DNA of 35,294 nt from Alphaproteobacteria bacterium. Its GTDB lineage: Bacteria; Desulfobacterota; Binatia; UBA12015. Numbering within the stretch: position 1 is the first letter of the stretch; every line of letters begins with the position of its first letter. Made by a program: the position numbers and the translations under genes. Under the pieces are notes generated by a model. That model was not told the origin of the DNA. It saw nothing but the letters and a program-made list of their open reading frames with translations, and did not search any database. The stretch is taken from the NCBI GenBank assembly GCA_017853315.1, contig JAFMJW010000013.1, positions 1 to 35,294 of the forward strand, given 5' to 3'. Of the stretch, positions 7,082 to 14,817 are shown one piece after another.

Positions 7082-8182
7082 GTGAAGTGCTGGCTCGTCA
7101 CCGGGGGCGCCGGGTTCATCGGCTGCAATTTCGTGCGTCTCGCGCTCGCGCGCTCCGACGCGCGCGTCGTCGTGCTCGACAAGCTCACCTACGCCGGCAG
7201 CCTCGCGAACCTGCGCGACGTCGAGCGCGACCCGCGCTTCGCCTTCGTCCGGGGCGACGTCGCCGACGCCGACGCGGTCGAAGCCGTCTTCCGGGAGCAT
7301 CGCCCCACCGCGGTCGTCAACTTCGCCGCCGAGTCGCACGTCGACCGCTCGATCGACGGCCCCGGCGCGTTCGTGCACACGAACACGGTCGGCACCTTCG
7401 AACTCCTCCACCGTGCCCGGGCGCACCTCGCCGGGCTCGACCCGGGGGCGCGGGAAGCGTTCCGCTTCCTGCACGTCTCGACCGACGAGGTCTACGGCAG
7501 CCTCGGCAACGAGGGCGCCTTCAGCGAGGAGACGCCCTATGCGCCGAACTCGCCCTACTCCGCCAGCAAGGCCGCAGCCGACCACCTGGTGCGCGCCTGG
7601 CACCACACCTACGGGCTGCCGACGCTCGTCACGAACTGCTCGAACAACTACGGGCCGCACCAGTTCCCCGAGAAGCTGATCCCGCTCATGCTGATGAACG
7701 GCCTCGAGGCCCGCGACCTGCCGATCTACGGAGACGGCGGCAACGTGCGCGACTGGCTCTACGTCGAGGACCACTGCGCGGGCATCCTCGCGGTGCTGGA
7801 GCGCGGGCGGCCCGGCGAGAAGTACAACATCGGCGGGCGCAGCGAGCGCACGAACCTCGAGATCGTGGACACCCTGTGCGCGCTGCTCGAGGAGGCGGCC
7901 CCCGCTGCATCGAACGAGGCGATGCGCCGGCGCGGCCTCGATTCCTACCTCGGGCTCAAGACCTTCGTCGCCGATCGACCCGGCCACGATCGCCGCTACG
8001 CGATCGACGACACGAAGATCCGCCGGGAGCTCGACTTCCACCCGGCCCACGACTTCACCTCAGGCCTGCGCCGCACCGTGCGCTGGTACCTCGACCACCG
8101 CGACTGGTGCCGCGAGGTGCAGGCCGGCGGGGAGTACGGGCGCGAGCGGCTCGGGCTTCGCAGCGGCGGGGGTGCCTCGTGA
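7082..8182 (+). CDS. rfbB: dTDP-glucose 4,6-dehydratase
   Basis: 366 aa. Converts dTDP-glucose to dTDP-4-dehydro-6-deoxyglucose, the second step toward dTDP-L-rhamnose. It is an extended SDR enzyme: TGGAGFIG nucleotide-binding loop at the N-terminus, [29 protein letters not shown] (Tyr and Lys of the active site), then [17 protein letters not shown] and [15 protein letters not shown], all diagnostic of RmlB. Length is normal. The GTG at 7082 puts the glycine-rich loop at the expected distance; no better start is nearby. Its last bases overlap the GTG of rfbA (GTGA). First gene of the complete B-A-C-D set. Confidence 0.95.
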   Translation: MKCWLVTGGAGFIGCNFVRLALARSDARVVVLDKLTYAGSLANLRDVERDPRFAFVRGDVADADAVEAVFREHRPTAVVNFAAESHVDRSIDGPGAFVHTNTVGTFELLHRARAHLAGLDPGAREAFRFLHVSTDEVYGSLGNEGAFSEETPYAPNSPYSASKAAADHLVRAWHHTYGLPTLVTNCSNNYGPHQFPEKLIPLMLMNGLEARDLPIYGDGGNVRDWLYVEDHCAGILAVLERGRPGEKYNIGGRSERTNLEIVDTLCALLEEAAPAASNEAMRRRGLDSYLGLKTFVADRPGHDRRYAIDDTKIRRELDFHPAHDFTSGLRRTVRWYLDHRDWCREVQAGGEYGRERLGLRSGGGAS

Positions 8183-9063
8183 CCAAGGGAATCCTGCTCG
8201 CCGGCGGCGCGGGCACGCGCCTGCACCCGGTGACCCGTGCGACGAGCAAGCAGCTCCTGCCGATCCACGACAAGCCGATGATCTACTACCCGCTGTCGAC
8301 GATCATGCTCGCCGACGTGCGCGACGTGCTGGTCATCACGACCCCGCACGAGCAGGAGGCCTTCCGCCGACTGCTCGGCGACGGCAGCGAAATCGGGATG
8401 CGCATCTCGTGGGCGGCCCAGCCGGAGCCCGGCGGGATCGCGCAAGCCTTCCTGATCGGACGGGAGTTCGTCGGCCGCGACCGCGTCGTGCTCGCGCTCG
8501 GCGACAACATCTTCTACGGACACGGCTTCGCCGAAGAATTGCGCACCGCCGCCGCCCGCGAGCGCGGCGCGACCGTCTTCGGCTACCGGGTCCGCGATCC
8601 CGAGCGGTACGGCGTCGTCGAGTTCGACGCCGAGGGGCGCGCGATCGGCCTCGAGGAGAAGCCTTCGAAGCCCCGCTCGTCGTTCGCGGTGACCGGGCTC
8701 TACTTCTACGACAACCGCGTGCTCGACGTCGCGGCGGCGCTCCGGCCCTCGGCCCGTGGCGAGCTCGAGATCACCGACGTGAACCTCGACTACCTGCGCG
8801 CCGGCGAGCTCCACGTGCAGCGGCTCGGCCGTGGCACCGCCTGGCTCGACACCGGCACCCACGAGGCCCTGCTCCAGGCGTCGAACTTCATCCAGGCGAT
8901 CGAGGAGCGCCAGGGGCTCAAGGTCGCGTGCATCGAGGAGATCGCCTTCCACAAGGGCTGGATCGACGCGGCCGCGCTCGAGCGCCTCGGCCGCTCGATG
9001 GGCAAGAGCCCCTACGGCGAGTACCTGCGCAGCCTGCTCGACCAGGAGGAGCCGGCGCGATGA
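8179..9063 (+). CDS. rfbA: Glucose-1-phosphate thymidylyltransferase
   Basis: 294 aa. Makes dTDP-glucose from dTTP and glucose-1-phosphate, the first step of the dTDP-L-rhamnose pathway. The N-terminus has the [15 protein letters not shown] loop and [18 protein letters not shown]. Further on are [39 protein letters not shown] and the [16 protein letters not shown] signature. The length and motifs match the RmlA (RffH) family. The GTG at 8179 overlaps the rfbB stop, and its own TGA overlaps the ATG of rfbC, so the set is translationally coupled. Confidence 0.95.
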   Translation: MTKGILLAGGAGTRLHPVTRATSKQLLPIHDKPMIYYPLSTIMLADVRDVLVITTPHEQEAFRRLLGDGSEIGMRISWAAQPEPGGIAQAFLIGREFVGRDRVVLALGDNIFYGHGFAEELRTAAARERGATVFGYRVRDPERYGVVEFDAEGRAIGLEEKPSKPRSSFAVTGLYFYDNRVLDVAAALRPSARGELEITDVNLDYLRAGELHVQRLGRGTAWLDTGTHEALLQASNFIQAIEERQGLKVACIEEIAFHKGWIDAAALERLGRSMGKSPYGEYLRSLLDQEEPAR

Positions 9064-9623
9064 AGTTCGTTCCCACCGAGCTCGCCGGCGTGATCGTGGT
9101 CGAGCCCGACGTCCACCGCGACCCGCGCGGCTTCTTCGTCGAGACCTACCGCGCCGACCGCTGGGCCGACGGCGGCGTGGACGCGACCTTCGTGCAGGAC
9201 AACCACTCGCGCTCGGTGCGCGGCACGCTGCGCGGCCTGCACGCCCAGCTCTCCCGTCCGCAGGCGAAGCTCGTCCGCGTGATCCAGGGCGCGATCGTCG
9301 ACGTCGTCGTCGACGTCCGGCGCGGTTCGCCGACCTTCAAGCGGTGGATCGCGGTCGAGATCTCCTCGGACAACTTCCGCCAGGTCTACGTGCCGGTGGG
9401 ATTCGCGCACGGCCTCTGCGTCACCAGCGAGACCGCCGAGGTCGAGTACAAGTGCAGCGACCTCTACGACCCGGCCGACGAGCTCCGGCTGCTCTGGAAC
9501 GACCCGGAGATCGGCATCCGCTGGCCGGTCGAGGACCCGATCCTCTCCGACAAGGACCGCTCGGCGCTGCCGCTCTCGGCCTGGATGGACCGCCTCCCGG
9601 CCTGGAGCGCTCCCGACCGATGA
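9060..9623 (+). CDS. rfbC: dTDP-4-dehydrorhamnose 3,5-epimerase
   Basis: 187 aa, normal length for the cupin-fold RmlC epimerase that acts third in the pathway. Motifs: [33 protein letters not shown] (active-site His in RGLH), [29 protein letters not shown] and [12 protein letters not shown] (active-site Tyr). The usual LHYQ or LHFQ is LHAQ here, a substitution I regard as tolerated. ATGA overlaps at both ends couple it to rfbA and rfbD. Confidence 0.95.
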   Translation: MKFVPTELAGVIVVEPDVHRDPRGFFVETYRADRWADGGVDATFVQDNHSRSVRGTLRGLHAQLSRPQAKLVRVIQGAIVDVVVDVRRGSPTFKRWIAVEISSDNFRQVYVPVGFAHGLCVTSETAEVEYKCSDLYDPADELRLLWNDPEIGIRWPVEDPILSDKDRSALPLSAWMDRLPAWSAPDR

Positions 9624-10444
9624 AGATCCTCGTCGCGGGGGCGGCCGGGCAGCTCGGGTCGCTCCTGCCGGAAGCGCTCTCGGGCCACCGGGTCGAGGCG
9701 ATCGGCCGCGACCGGCTCGACGTCGCGGATCTCGCCAGCGTGCGCGGCGCCGTGCGCTCGGCGCGGCCCCAGCTGGTCGTCAACGCGGCCGCCTGGAACC
9801 GCGTGGACGACGCCGAGACCGATCGCGAGGGGGCCTTCCGCGGCAACGCGCTCGGCCCGCGCAACCTGGCCATCGCGACCGCCGAGGCGGGCATCCCGCT
9901 GCTGCACGTCTCGACCGACTACGTCTTCGACGGACGTGCCGGGCGGCCCTACCACGAGTACGATGCGCCCTGCCCTCTCTCGGTCTACGGGCAGAGCAAG
10001 CTCGCCGGCGAGCGCGCGGTGCGCGAACTGAACCCGCGCCACTTCGTCGTGCGCACGGCCTGGCTCTATGCCGCGGGCCGTCCGAACTTCCCCTCGACCA
10101 TGATCTCGCTGGGCCGGCGCGGGCCGGTCCGGGTGGTGGACGACCAGGTCGGTTCGCCGACCTATGCACCACACCTCGCCGAGGCGATCGCACGCCTCGT
10201 CGCGACGGGCGCATTCGGCACCTGGCACATGGCCGGCACCGGGCAGACGAGCTGGTGCGGACTCACCCGAAGGCTGTTCGAGCGCATGGGCCTCGCCTCC
10301 GAGGTGACCGCGGTGACGACCGACGAGTTCCCGCGCCCGGCGCCGCGACCGGCCTGCTCGGCCCTGGTCTCGATCCAGGACCCGACGATCACCCTGCCCC
10401 CCTGGGAGCAAGGCGTCGACGAGTTCTGCCGCGCCGTCGCCTGA
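9620..10444 (+). CDS. rfbD: dTDP-4-dehydrorhamnose reductase
   Basis: 274 aa. Last enzyme of dTDP-L-rhamnose synthesis, reducing the 4-keto sugar with NAD(P)H. An SDR-like protein with VAGAAGQLG at the N-terminus, a NAAAWNRVDDAE block (usually NAAAYTAVDKAE), the STDYVFDG motif, YGQSKLAGE (active-site Tyr/Lys), RTAWLY, and DDQVGSPTYAPHLA near the middle. The order B-A-C-D is a common arrangement. The gene ends six bases from the end of the convergent protease gene. The rhamnose made would feed O-antigen or other surface glycans, but no glycosyltransferase lies in the window. Confidence 0.95.
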   Translation: MKILVAGAAGQLGSLLPEALSGHRVEAIGRDRLDVADLASVRGAVRSARPQLVVNAAAWNRVDDAETDREGAFRGNALGPRNLAIATAEAGIPLLHVSTDYVFDGRAGRPYHEYDAPCPLSVYGQSKLAGERAVRELNPRHFVVRTAWLYAAGRPNFPSTMISLGRRGPVRVVDDQVGSPTYAPHLAEAIARLVATGAFGTWHMAGTGQTSWCGLTRRLFERMGLASEVTAVTTDEFPRPAPRPACSALVSIQDPTITLPPWEQGVDEFCRAVA

Positions 10445-10450
10445 TCCCGT

Positions 10451-12514
10451 TCAGCGGGGTTCGAAGAAGGTCTCGGGCAGGCTCACGTCGGAGTAGAAGA
10501 CCCAGTCCGAGAGCGCGCAGGTGCCGCGACCGCAACGGTCCGCGACCGAGCACGAGTAGTTCAGCATCGCGGGCACGGAGTCGCTCGAGCCCTGGAAGGT
10601 GCAGTGGACGAACTGCGGGTCGCCCCCGCCGGGCGAGTAGACGTTCCCGGTCACCGTCTGGTCGTCCTCGTTGCGGGCGATCGACCAGCGCTGGCCGTTC
10701 ACCGTCTTGCTGACGAGCGTCGCCGCGAGGTCGGGCGTGAACTGCAGCGCGCTCGGCGGGTCCGCGGCCGGCGACTCGACGGCCGCGGGAGCCGAGGCGG
10801 TCGTGGCGGCCGAGGAGGCGGAAGACCGCGGCAGGAAGAAGGAGCCGGGAAGCTCGACCTCGCCGGCCGGGCTCCACTGGCCCGTCGGGCAGTCGGACGA
10901 CGTGCAGTTCCCGGCGGCCTGGCAGGCGAAGGTGAGGATCTCCGCCTGCGGGTCGGGGTTTCCGTCACGGGCGATCCGATCGCACCAGACGAAGACCGGG
11001 GCGCCGCCCGCGGGCTGGAAGACGTTGCCGGTCACCGTCTCGACGTCGCCGGTGGTCGAGAGCGCCCAGCGCTCGCCGCCCACGTCCTTGCTGATGAGCG
11101 TGTGCTTTCCGTCGGGCGTGATCTGGAGCCCCGAGCCCGGCTCGGTCGGCCCCCCCAGCGCGTCGGCCGCATCCTTCACGAGGATCCGCGGGAACGTGAA
11201 CCCGTTGCGGGAATCGAGCAGCGGCAGTCCGGTCGCGCGCAGAGCGTCGAGCGCCCGCCCCACGTCGGCCGCTCCCATGCGTTCGTAGAGCAGCGCGAAG
11301 GCCCCGGCCGCGTGCGGCGTCGCCTGCGAGGTTCCGGAGATCAGCGCGAAGCGCGCGGGCGGGATCGAGGACTCGATCTGGTAGCCGGGCGCGAGCAGCG
11401 AGAGGAAGGAGGCCGAGTCCGAGAACGACGCGATCGCGTCCTGCTTGGTGACCGCCCCCACGCTGACCACGCCGGAGAGGCATCCCGGCGCCGAGACCTG
11501 GTTCGCCTTGCCCTCGTTGCCCGCCGCCGCGACGGTCGCGATGCCGACCGAGAGCAGCTGCTGCACGATCGCCGCGCGCGCGGGGTCGTCCGCGTCGCAG
11601 CGCTGCTGGGTCGAATAGAGATCTCCGCCGAGGCTCATGTTCGCCGCCGCGATGCGCAGCTGCCCGCGCTTCGAGTAGACGTAGTCGAGGGCGGCGAGCG
11701 TGTCCGAGTTGTAGCTCCGGGCGCAGGGATCCTCGCCGTCGCCGCAGACGGCCTTGCCGGTGAAACGCGAGAACACCTGGATCGCGAGGATCGAGGCCCC
11801 CCTCGCGACGCCGGAGAAGTCCGTGCCGCGGCCGGCCGCGATCCCGGCGACGTGCGTGCCGTGGCCGCAGGCGCCCGGCGCCCAGGCGCAGGGTGCCGCG
11901 GCTCCGGGCCCGGCCTGTTCGCGCTGCCCGTTGGGGCAGCTGCCGTTGGCCGAGAAGCAGACCTCGTCGACGACCTTGCCGACGAGAAACGGGTGACTCG
12001 AGTCCACGCCGGTGTCGAGAACGGCGATCGTCCAGCCCGAGCCCTCCTCGCCCGCGTCCCACATCCGGTCGGCCTGCACCATGGGCGAGCTCTCGGCGAG
12101 CATCGGCTTCTCGAGGCGATCCTCGACGACCCGCTCCACCGCACCCGAGGCCGCAAGCGCGTCGAGCGCCTCGGGCGAGGCCTCGAGGGCGACGACCGGC
12201 ACCGAGCGGTACTCGCGCGCGAGCGTCCACGGGCGGCCCGCGAGATCGCGCCGGACTTCGCCCAGCGCTGCCGTACCCGGCGCGTCGTCGATCGGTCCGC
12301 GCGCGGGCGACGCCCCCGGCCTCACCTGCACGAGCACCCGGACGGTGCCCTCCCGCGCCGCCTTCGCCCGCAGGCCGCGACCGACGACCGAGGCGACGTC
12401 CGCCGCCGGAGCGGACGACCACGCGGCCAGCAGGAGCGAGACGGCGCACGCGAGCGAGCCGAACCTGCCTGCCCCCGAGGGCTTCGTGGACTCGATCCGG
12501 CTCGCCTGTCGCAT
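10451..12514 (-). CDS. Secreted S8 (subtilisin-like) serine protease with duplicated C-terminal unit
   Basis: 687 aa. The ATG at 12514 gives a signal peptide (MRQASRIE, then a SLACAVSLLLAAW core, cleavage near APAADVA). A propeptide-like region (about 45-150) ends before VVEDRLEKPM. The S8 catalytic domain has Asp near 167 (AVLDTGVDSSH), His near 218 (GHGTHVAG) and Ser near 396 (GTSQATPHAAG), with the oxyanion Asn in AAAGNEG. After it come two related units of about 100 residues (463-562 and 589-687) joined by a Ser/Ala-rich linker. The catalytic domain has extra Cys residues (CFSANGSCPNGQ, CAWAPGACG, CGDGEDPC) that suggest disulfides in an exported protein. Neighbouring genes on the same strand include a periplasmic thiol protein. 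Confidence 0.9.
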   Translation of the reverse strand: MRQASRIESTKPSGAGRFGSLACAVSLLLAAWSSAPAADVASVVGRGLRAKAAREGTVRVLVQVRPGASPARGPIDDAPGTAALGEVRRDLAGRPWTLAREYRSVPVVALEASPEALDALAASGAVERVVEDRLEKPMLAESSPMVQADRMWDAGEEGSGWTIAVLDTGVDSSHPFLVGKVVDEVCFSANGSCPNGQREQAGPGAAAPCAWAPGACGHGTHVAGIAAGRGTDFSGVARGASILAIQVFSRFTGKAVCGDGEDPCARSYNSDTLAALDYVYSKRGQLRIAAANMSLGGDLYSTQQRCDADDPARAAIVQQLLSVGIATVAAAGNEGKANQVSAPGCLSGVVSVGAVTKQDAIASFSDSASFLSLLAPGYQIESSIPPARFALISGTSQATPHAAGAFALLYERMGAADVGRALDALRATGLPLLDSRNGFTFPRILVKDAADALGGPTEPGSGLQITPDGKHTLISKDVGGERWALSTTGDVETVTGNVFQPAGGAPVFVWCDRIARDGNPDPQAEILTFACQAAGNCTSSDCPTGQWSPAGEVELPGSFFLPRSSASSAATTASAPAAVESPAADPPSALQFTPDLAATLVSKTVNGQRWSIARNEDDQTVTGNVYSPGGGDPQFVHCTFQGSSDSVPAMLNYSCSVADRCGRGTCALSDWVFYSDVSLPETFFEPR
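10454..11126 (-). repeat. Two tandem protein-level repeats at the protease C-terminus
   Basis: Unit 1 (10828-11126) and unit 2 (10454-10748) share the pattern LQxTPD, LxSK.VxGxRWxxx, TVTGNV, GGxPxFVxC, then a Cys-rich core (CQAAGNCTSSDC in unit 1, CSVADRCGRGTC in unit 2) and end with LPxxFFxPR. Each holds at least four Cys. This looks like an internal duplication of a small disulfide-containing module, perhaps a substrate-binding or anchoring domain. I do not recognise the family. Confidence 0.75.
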
Positions 12515-12553
12515 GACCCCGCCTTCCGCCCGATCCGGTTCCGGCCGACGACC

Positions 12554-12570
12554 GGAGGGGACACCCCTCC
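12554..12570 (-). terminator. Stem-loop between amidohydrolase-like and protease genes
   Basis: Perfect 7-bp arms, GGAGGGG (12554-12560) and CCCCTCC (12564-12570), with a 3-base loop. It lies 25 bases past the stop of the upstream minus-strand gene (12595) and about 40 bases before the protease start (12514). No T-run follows. Could be a terminator or an attenuating structure in the protease leader. Confidence 0.35.
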
Positions 12571-12594
12571 CCCTCTCCGATGGACGCCCCGCCA

Positions 12595-14211
12595 TCATGG
12601 AACCTTCACTTCCGCCGGCAAGCCGGTATTTTCCCGATCCGGACCCCGATCCGTCGCGGAGCGGGGCTCGACGTGCTCGAAGATCCCGCCGCCGGTGGAC
12701 TCGCGGTCGATGCCGCAGGCGAGCACGCCGACCGTGACGAGGGCATGGCGGCCCTCGGACCCGCTGCGGAGCCACGACAGGTGGCAGCGCGGCTCGCAGC
12801 GCAGCGAGCCGCCCTCGATCTCGGCGACGAAGGCACCCGGGCGGGGCCCCGGCCAGAGCGCGGTCCCCCGGATCTCCTCCGGAGCCGACCCGGGGGCCCC
12901 GTGGCGAAGTCCGGCGAGTTCGCCGCCGCGGACCCGGAACGAGAGTCCGCGGCGCCCGTCGGGGGCGGCGGCGACCCGCGTCTCCACCCGGTGGGCCTCG
13001 CCCGACGAGGCGCCCCACGGCACGCCTTCGAAGCCCGCGGCTTCCACCGTGCGCCGATCGCCGTCGATCTCGACCCGACCCGAAACCATTCCGAATCCGC
13101 CCTCGTCGGCGTGCAGTCGAACGTCGATGGAAACCGGCACGACGCTCGCCCGGAGCTGCGCCCGCTCGCTCCGGAAGTGCTCGCGGCCGTCGGGTGCAGC
13201 GAGCGCGGGGCCCTCGAAGCGGAGCCGAAGCCCGCCTTGCTCTCGCTCGAAGCGGAGCGCGCCCACGCTTCCGGTCGCGCCACCTCGCTGCTCGCCGGTG
13301 AACAGCACGAGGCGCTGCGAGCCCGGGAACAGCAGGAGTCGCCCGCCGCGGCGGCCTCCCGGCATCGGCCCGACACCCGCGACGAGCCCGAGCCCCGAGG
13401 GCCCGGCCGCCGGGTCGAACAAGCGCAGGCCGAACGGGCGATGTTCGGACGGGGCGTCGGGGAGAACGCGCTCCTCGCCCCCATGCACGGACCGGTCGCC
13501 CGGCGCCGCGTCGTGCGACGCGAGGCTCTCGGCGAACGCCTCGACGAAGGCGTCGCGCAGCGGCCCCGGCCAGCGAAGCGCTGCCCCCAACTCGAGTTGC
13601 ACGGCCTCGACCGCACCGCTCCGCGCGGCGGCGGCGAGCCTCGCCGCCGCGCCGTCGAAGGCCCTCTCGGAGTGGCGGCGGAACACCTGCAGCACGTTGT
13701 TCGAGTGCGCGCCGGGCCAACGATCGCCGAACGCCGCGTCGACGCCGATGCGTCGGCACGCGGCGCGCAACGCCTCGATCCGGTGCGCGAGGTAGTCCGG
13801 ACCGACGGTCAGCCGTTCCAGCGGGGCGTCCGCGGGTCCCTCGAAGCGCGCCCCGACGCCGACGTCGCAGCGCGGCTGCACCACGTGCCAGCCGTGCACG
13901 AAGACGACCTCGGCGCGGCCGTGCGCGGCGATCGCGCGGTCGACCATCCCGGCGAGCCGCTCGAAGAGCCACGGCGCGCGGGACGAGACCTCGTCGATGC
14001 GGTTCAGGTCGACGTGGTTGCGATCGAGCGCGTCGTTCGCGAGCAGCGATCCGTCGACCCGCTCGGCGAGGTGCCGCGCCAGCTCCGCGGTGCACAGGTC
14101 GTTGGATCGCACCGGGCGAGCCGGCGGCTCGAGCAGGTCGCGGTCGCTCGTGCCCCCGTGCGGTGCCACGACCACGAGCGGGCCGCGGCCGAGACGCACG
14201 ATCGGGTCCAC
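12595..14211 (-). CDS. N-formylglutamate amidohydrolase-like protein with an unassigned C-terminal domain
   Basis: 538 aa from the GTG at 14211, the first start in this frame (a stop lies three codons upstream). The N-terminal 230 residues match the layout of the N-formylglutamate amidohydrolase (HutG-like, zinc-dependent) superfamily: VVVAPHGG near the start, SNDLCTAELA, then RNHVDLNR, VFVHGWH and EAVQLELGAAL. These correspond to the HSG/HGG metal His, the DLNR block, the second metal His region and the QLE acid. Residues about 260-538 are beta-rich, with repeated Gly/Arg-rich loops, and I recognise no family. Real substrate is unknown; deformylation or a related amide hydrolysis is inference. 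It sits between the SnoaL-type gene and the protease. Confidence 0.55.
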   Translation of the reverse strand: MDPIVRLGRGPLVVVAPHGGTSDRDLLEPPARPVRSNDLCTAELARHLAERVDGSLLANDALDRNHVDLNRIDEVSSRAPWLFERLAGMVDRAIAAHGRAEVVFVHGWHVVQPRCDVGVGARFEGPADAPLERLTVGPDYLAHRIEALRAACRRIGVDAAFGDRWPGAHSNNVLQVFRRHSERAFDGAAARLAAAARSGAVEAVQLELGAALRWPGPLRDAFVEAFAESLASHDAAPGDRSVHGGEERVLPDAPSEHRPFGLRLFDPAAGPSGLGLVAGVGPMPGGRRGGRLLLFPGSQRLVLFTGEQRGGATGSVGALRFEREQGGLRLRFEGPALAAPDGREHFRSERAQLRASVVPVSIDVRLHADEGGFGMVSGRVEIDGDRRTVEAAGFEGVPWGASSGEAHRVETRVAAAPDGRRGLSFRVRGGELAGLRHGAPGSAPEEIRGTALWPGPRPGAFVAEIEGGSLRCEPRCHLSWLRSGSEGRHALVTVGVLACGIDRESTGGGIFEHVEPRSATDRGPDRENTGLPAEVKVP

Positions 14212-14321
14212 GCCTTCCGCCTATCGCCGCCCCGTCGTACTGTCGAATCCGTCGGCGGAGCGGACCCGCCCCGGCTCGGTCGCGACGGGGGCGCCGGCGG
14301 CGCAGGAGCCGGCGCGCGAGC

Positions 14322-14726
14322 TCAGTTCAGGAAGCCGGGAGGCGGCTCCTCCGGTTCGTCGTCCTCGGGGGCGATCGGTCCCGCGTGGTGGTGCACGAGC
14401 CGCCAGGCTCCCTCCTCGCGGGCGAACACGTTGGTCGCCGACATCTCCCCGCCCGGCAGGTCCTCGATGCACAGGACGAACGCGAGGTCGCCGTGGACAC
14501 GGACTTCCTCGTCCCTGCAGTCGATCCGCGGGGCGTCGGGATTCGCGAGGATCGCGAACCAGCTCGCCAGCACCTCGTCGCGCCCGTAGAGCGCGCGCCA
14601 GCCCGGATGGACGCAGAGCACCTCGTCGGTCCTCGACCAGACGCCCTCCATCGCGACCGGGTCGCGGTCGCAGAAGGCCCGGTAGAACGCCGCGTTCGCG
14701 GCGAGGACCAGGTCGCGGTCGGACAT
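14322..14726 (-). CDS. SnoaL/NTF2-fold protein
   Basis: 134 aa. Opens with LVLAANAAFYRAFCDRDPVAM, then VWSRTDEVLCVHPGW and GRDEVLASWFAIL, and ends with the FAREEGAWRLVHHHAGP pattern characteristic of SnoaL-like/DUF4440-type small proteins of the NTF2 superfamily. Many of these are enzymes or binding proteins of unknown substrate. The C-terminal tail is acidic and Pro-rich. The ATG at 14726 follows GGAG by about 9 bases, and that site lies inside a perfect hairpin (14734-14749). Cytoplasmic by lack of a signal peptide. No specific role can be assigned. Confidence 0.8.
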   Translation of the reverse strand: MSDRDLVLAANAAFYRAFCDRDPVAMEGVWSRTDEVLCVHPGWRALYGRDEVLASWFAILANPDAPRIDCRDEEVRVHGDLAFVLCIEDLPGGEMSATNVFAREEGAWRLVHHHAGPIAPEDDEPEEPPPGFLN

Positions 14727-14733
14727 GACGCCT

Positions 14734-14749
14734 GTCTCCGCCCGGAGAC
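14734..14749 (-). promoter_or_regulatory. Hairpin over the ribosome-binding site of the SnoaL-type gene
   Basis: Perfect 7-bp inverted repeat with a 2-base spacer (GTCTCCG-CC-CGGAGAC on the plus strand). On the minus-strand mRNA it would enclose the GGAG of the ribosome-binding site just before the ATG at 14726. It could restrict translation or, as DNA, act as an operator. Either use is inference. Confidence 0.4.
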
Positions 14750-14752
14750 GAG

Positions 14753-14799
14753 ACGCGCGGCGACCACGGGGGAGACGATCCCCCGCAACCGCCGCGCGT
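14753..14799 (-). terminator. Nested stem-loop after the thiol-protein gene
   Basis: Outer perfect 10-bp stem, ACGCGCGGCG (14753-14762) and CGCCGCGCGT (14790-14799), enclosing an inner 6-bp hairpin CGGGGG / CCCCCG (14767-14772 and 14780-14785) with a 7-base loop. It starts 18 bases past the end of the DsbA-like gene. There is no long T-tract. The most likely role is terminating or shielding the 3' end of that transcript. Confidence 0.5.
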
Positions 14800-14817
14800 G
14801 CCCGTCGGATGCCGGTC

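Noticed and set aside
9230-9245. LHAQ instead of LHYQ in RfbC as a sign of lost activity
   Set aside because: Active-site His and Tyr are present, and the operon is intact, so the change is likely a neutral family variant.
7082-10444. rfbBACD as a horizontally acquired O-antigen island
   Set aside because: Codon use and GC are like the neighbours, and no glycosyltransferase, transporter or mobile element accompanies it.
10604-13795. Plus-strand open frame of 1063 codons
   Set aside because: Antisense to the protease and amidohydrolase-like genes, composition of an anti-sense shadow, no recognisable domain.
10451-14095. Very long minus-strand open frame of 1214 codons extending the protease
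   Set aside because: The upper part is a GC-driven extension: Arg/Ala-rich, overlapping the amidohydrolase-like gene in another frame. The protease has a clear signal peptide at 12514.
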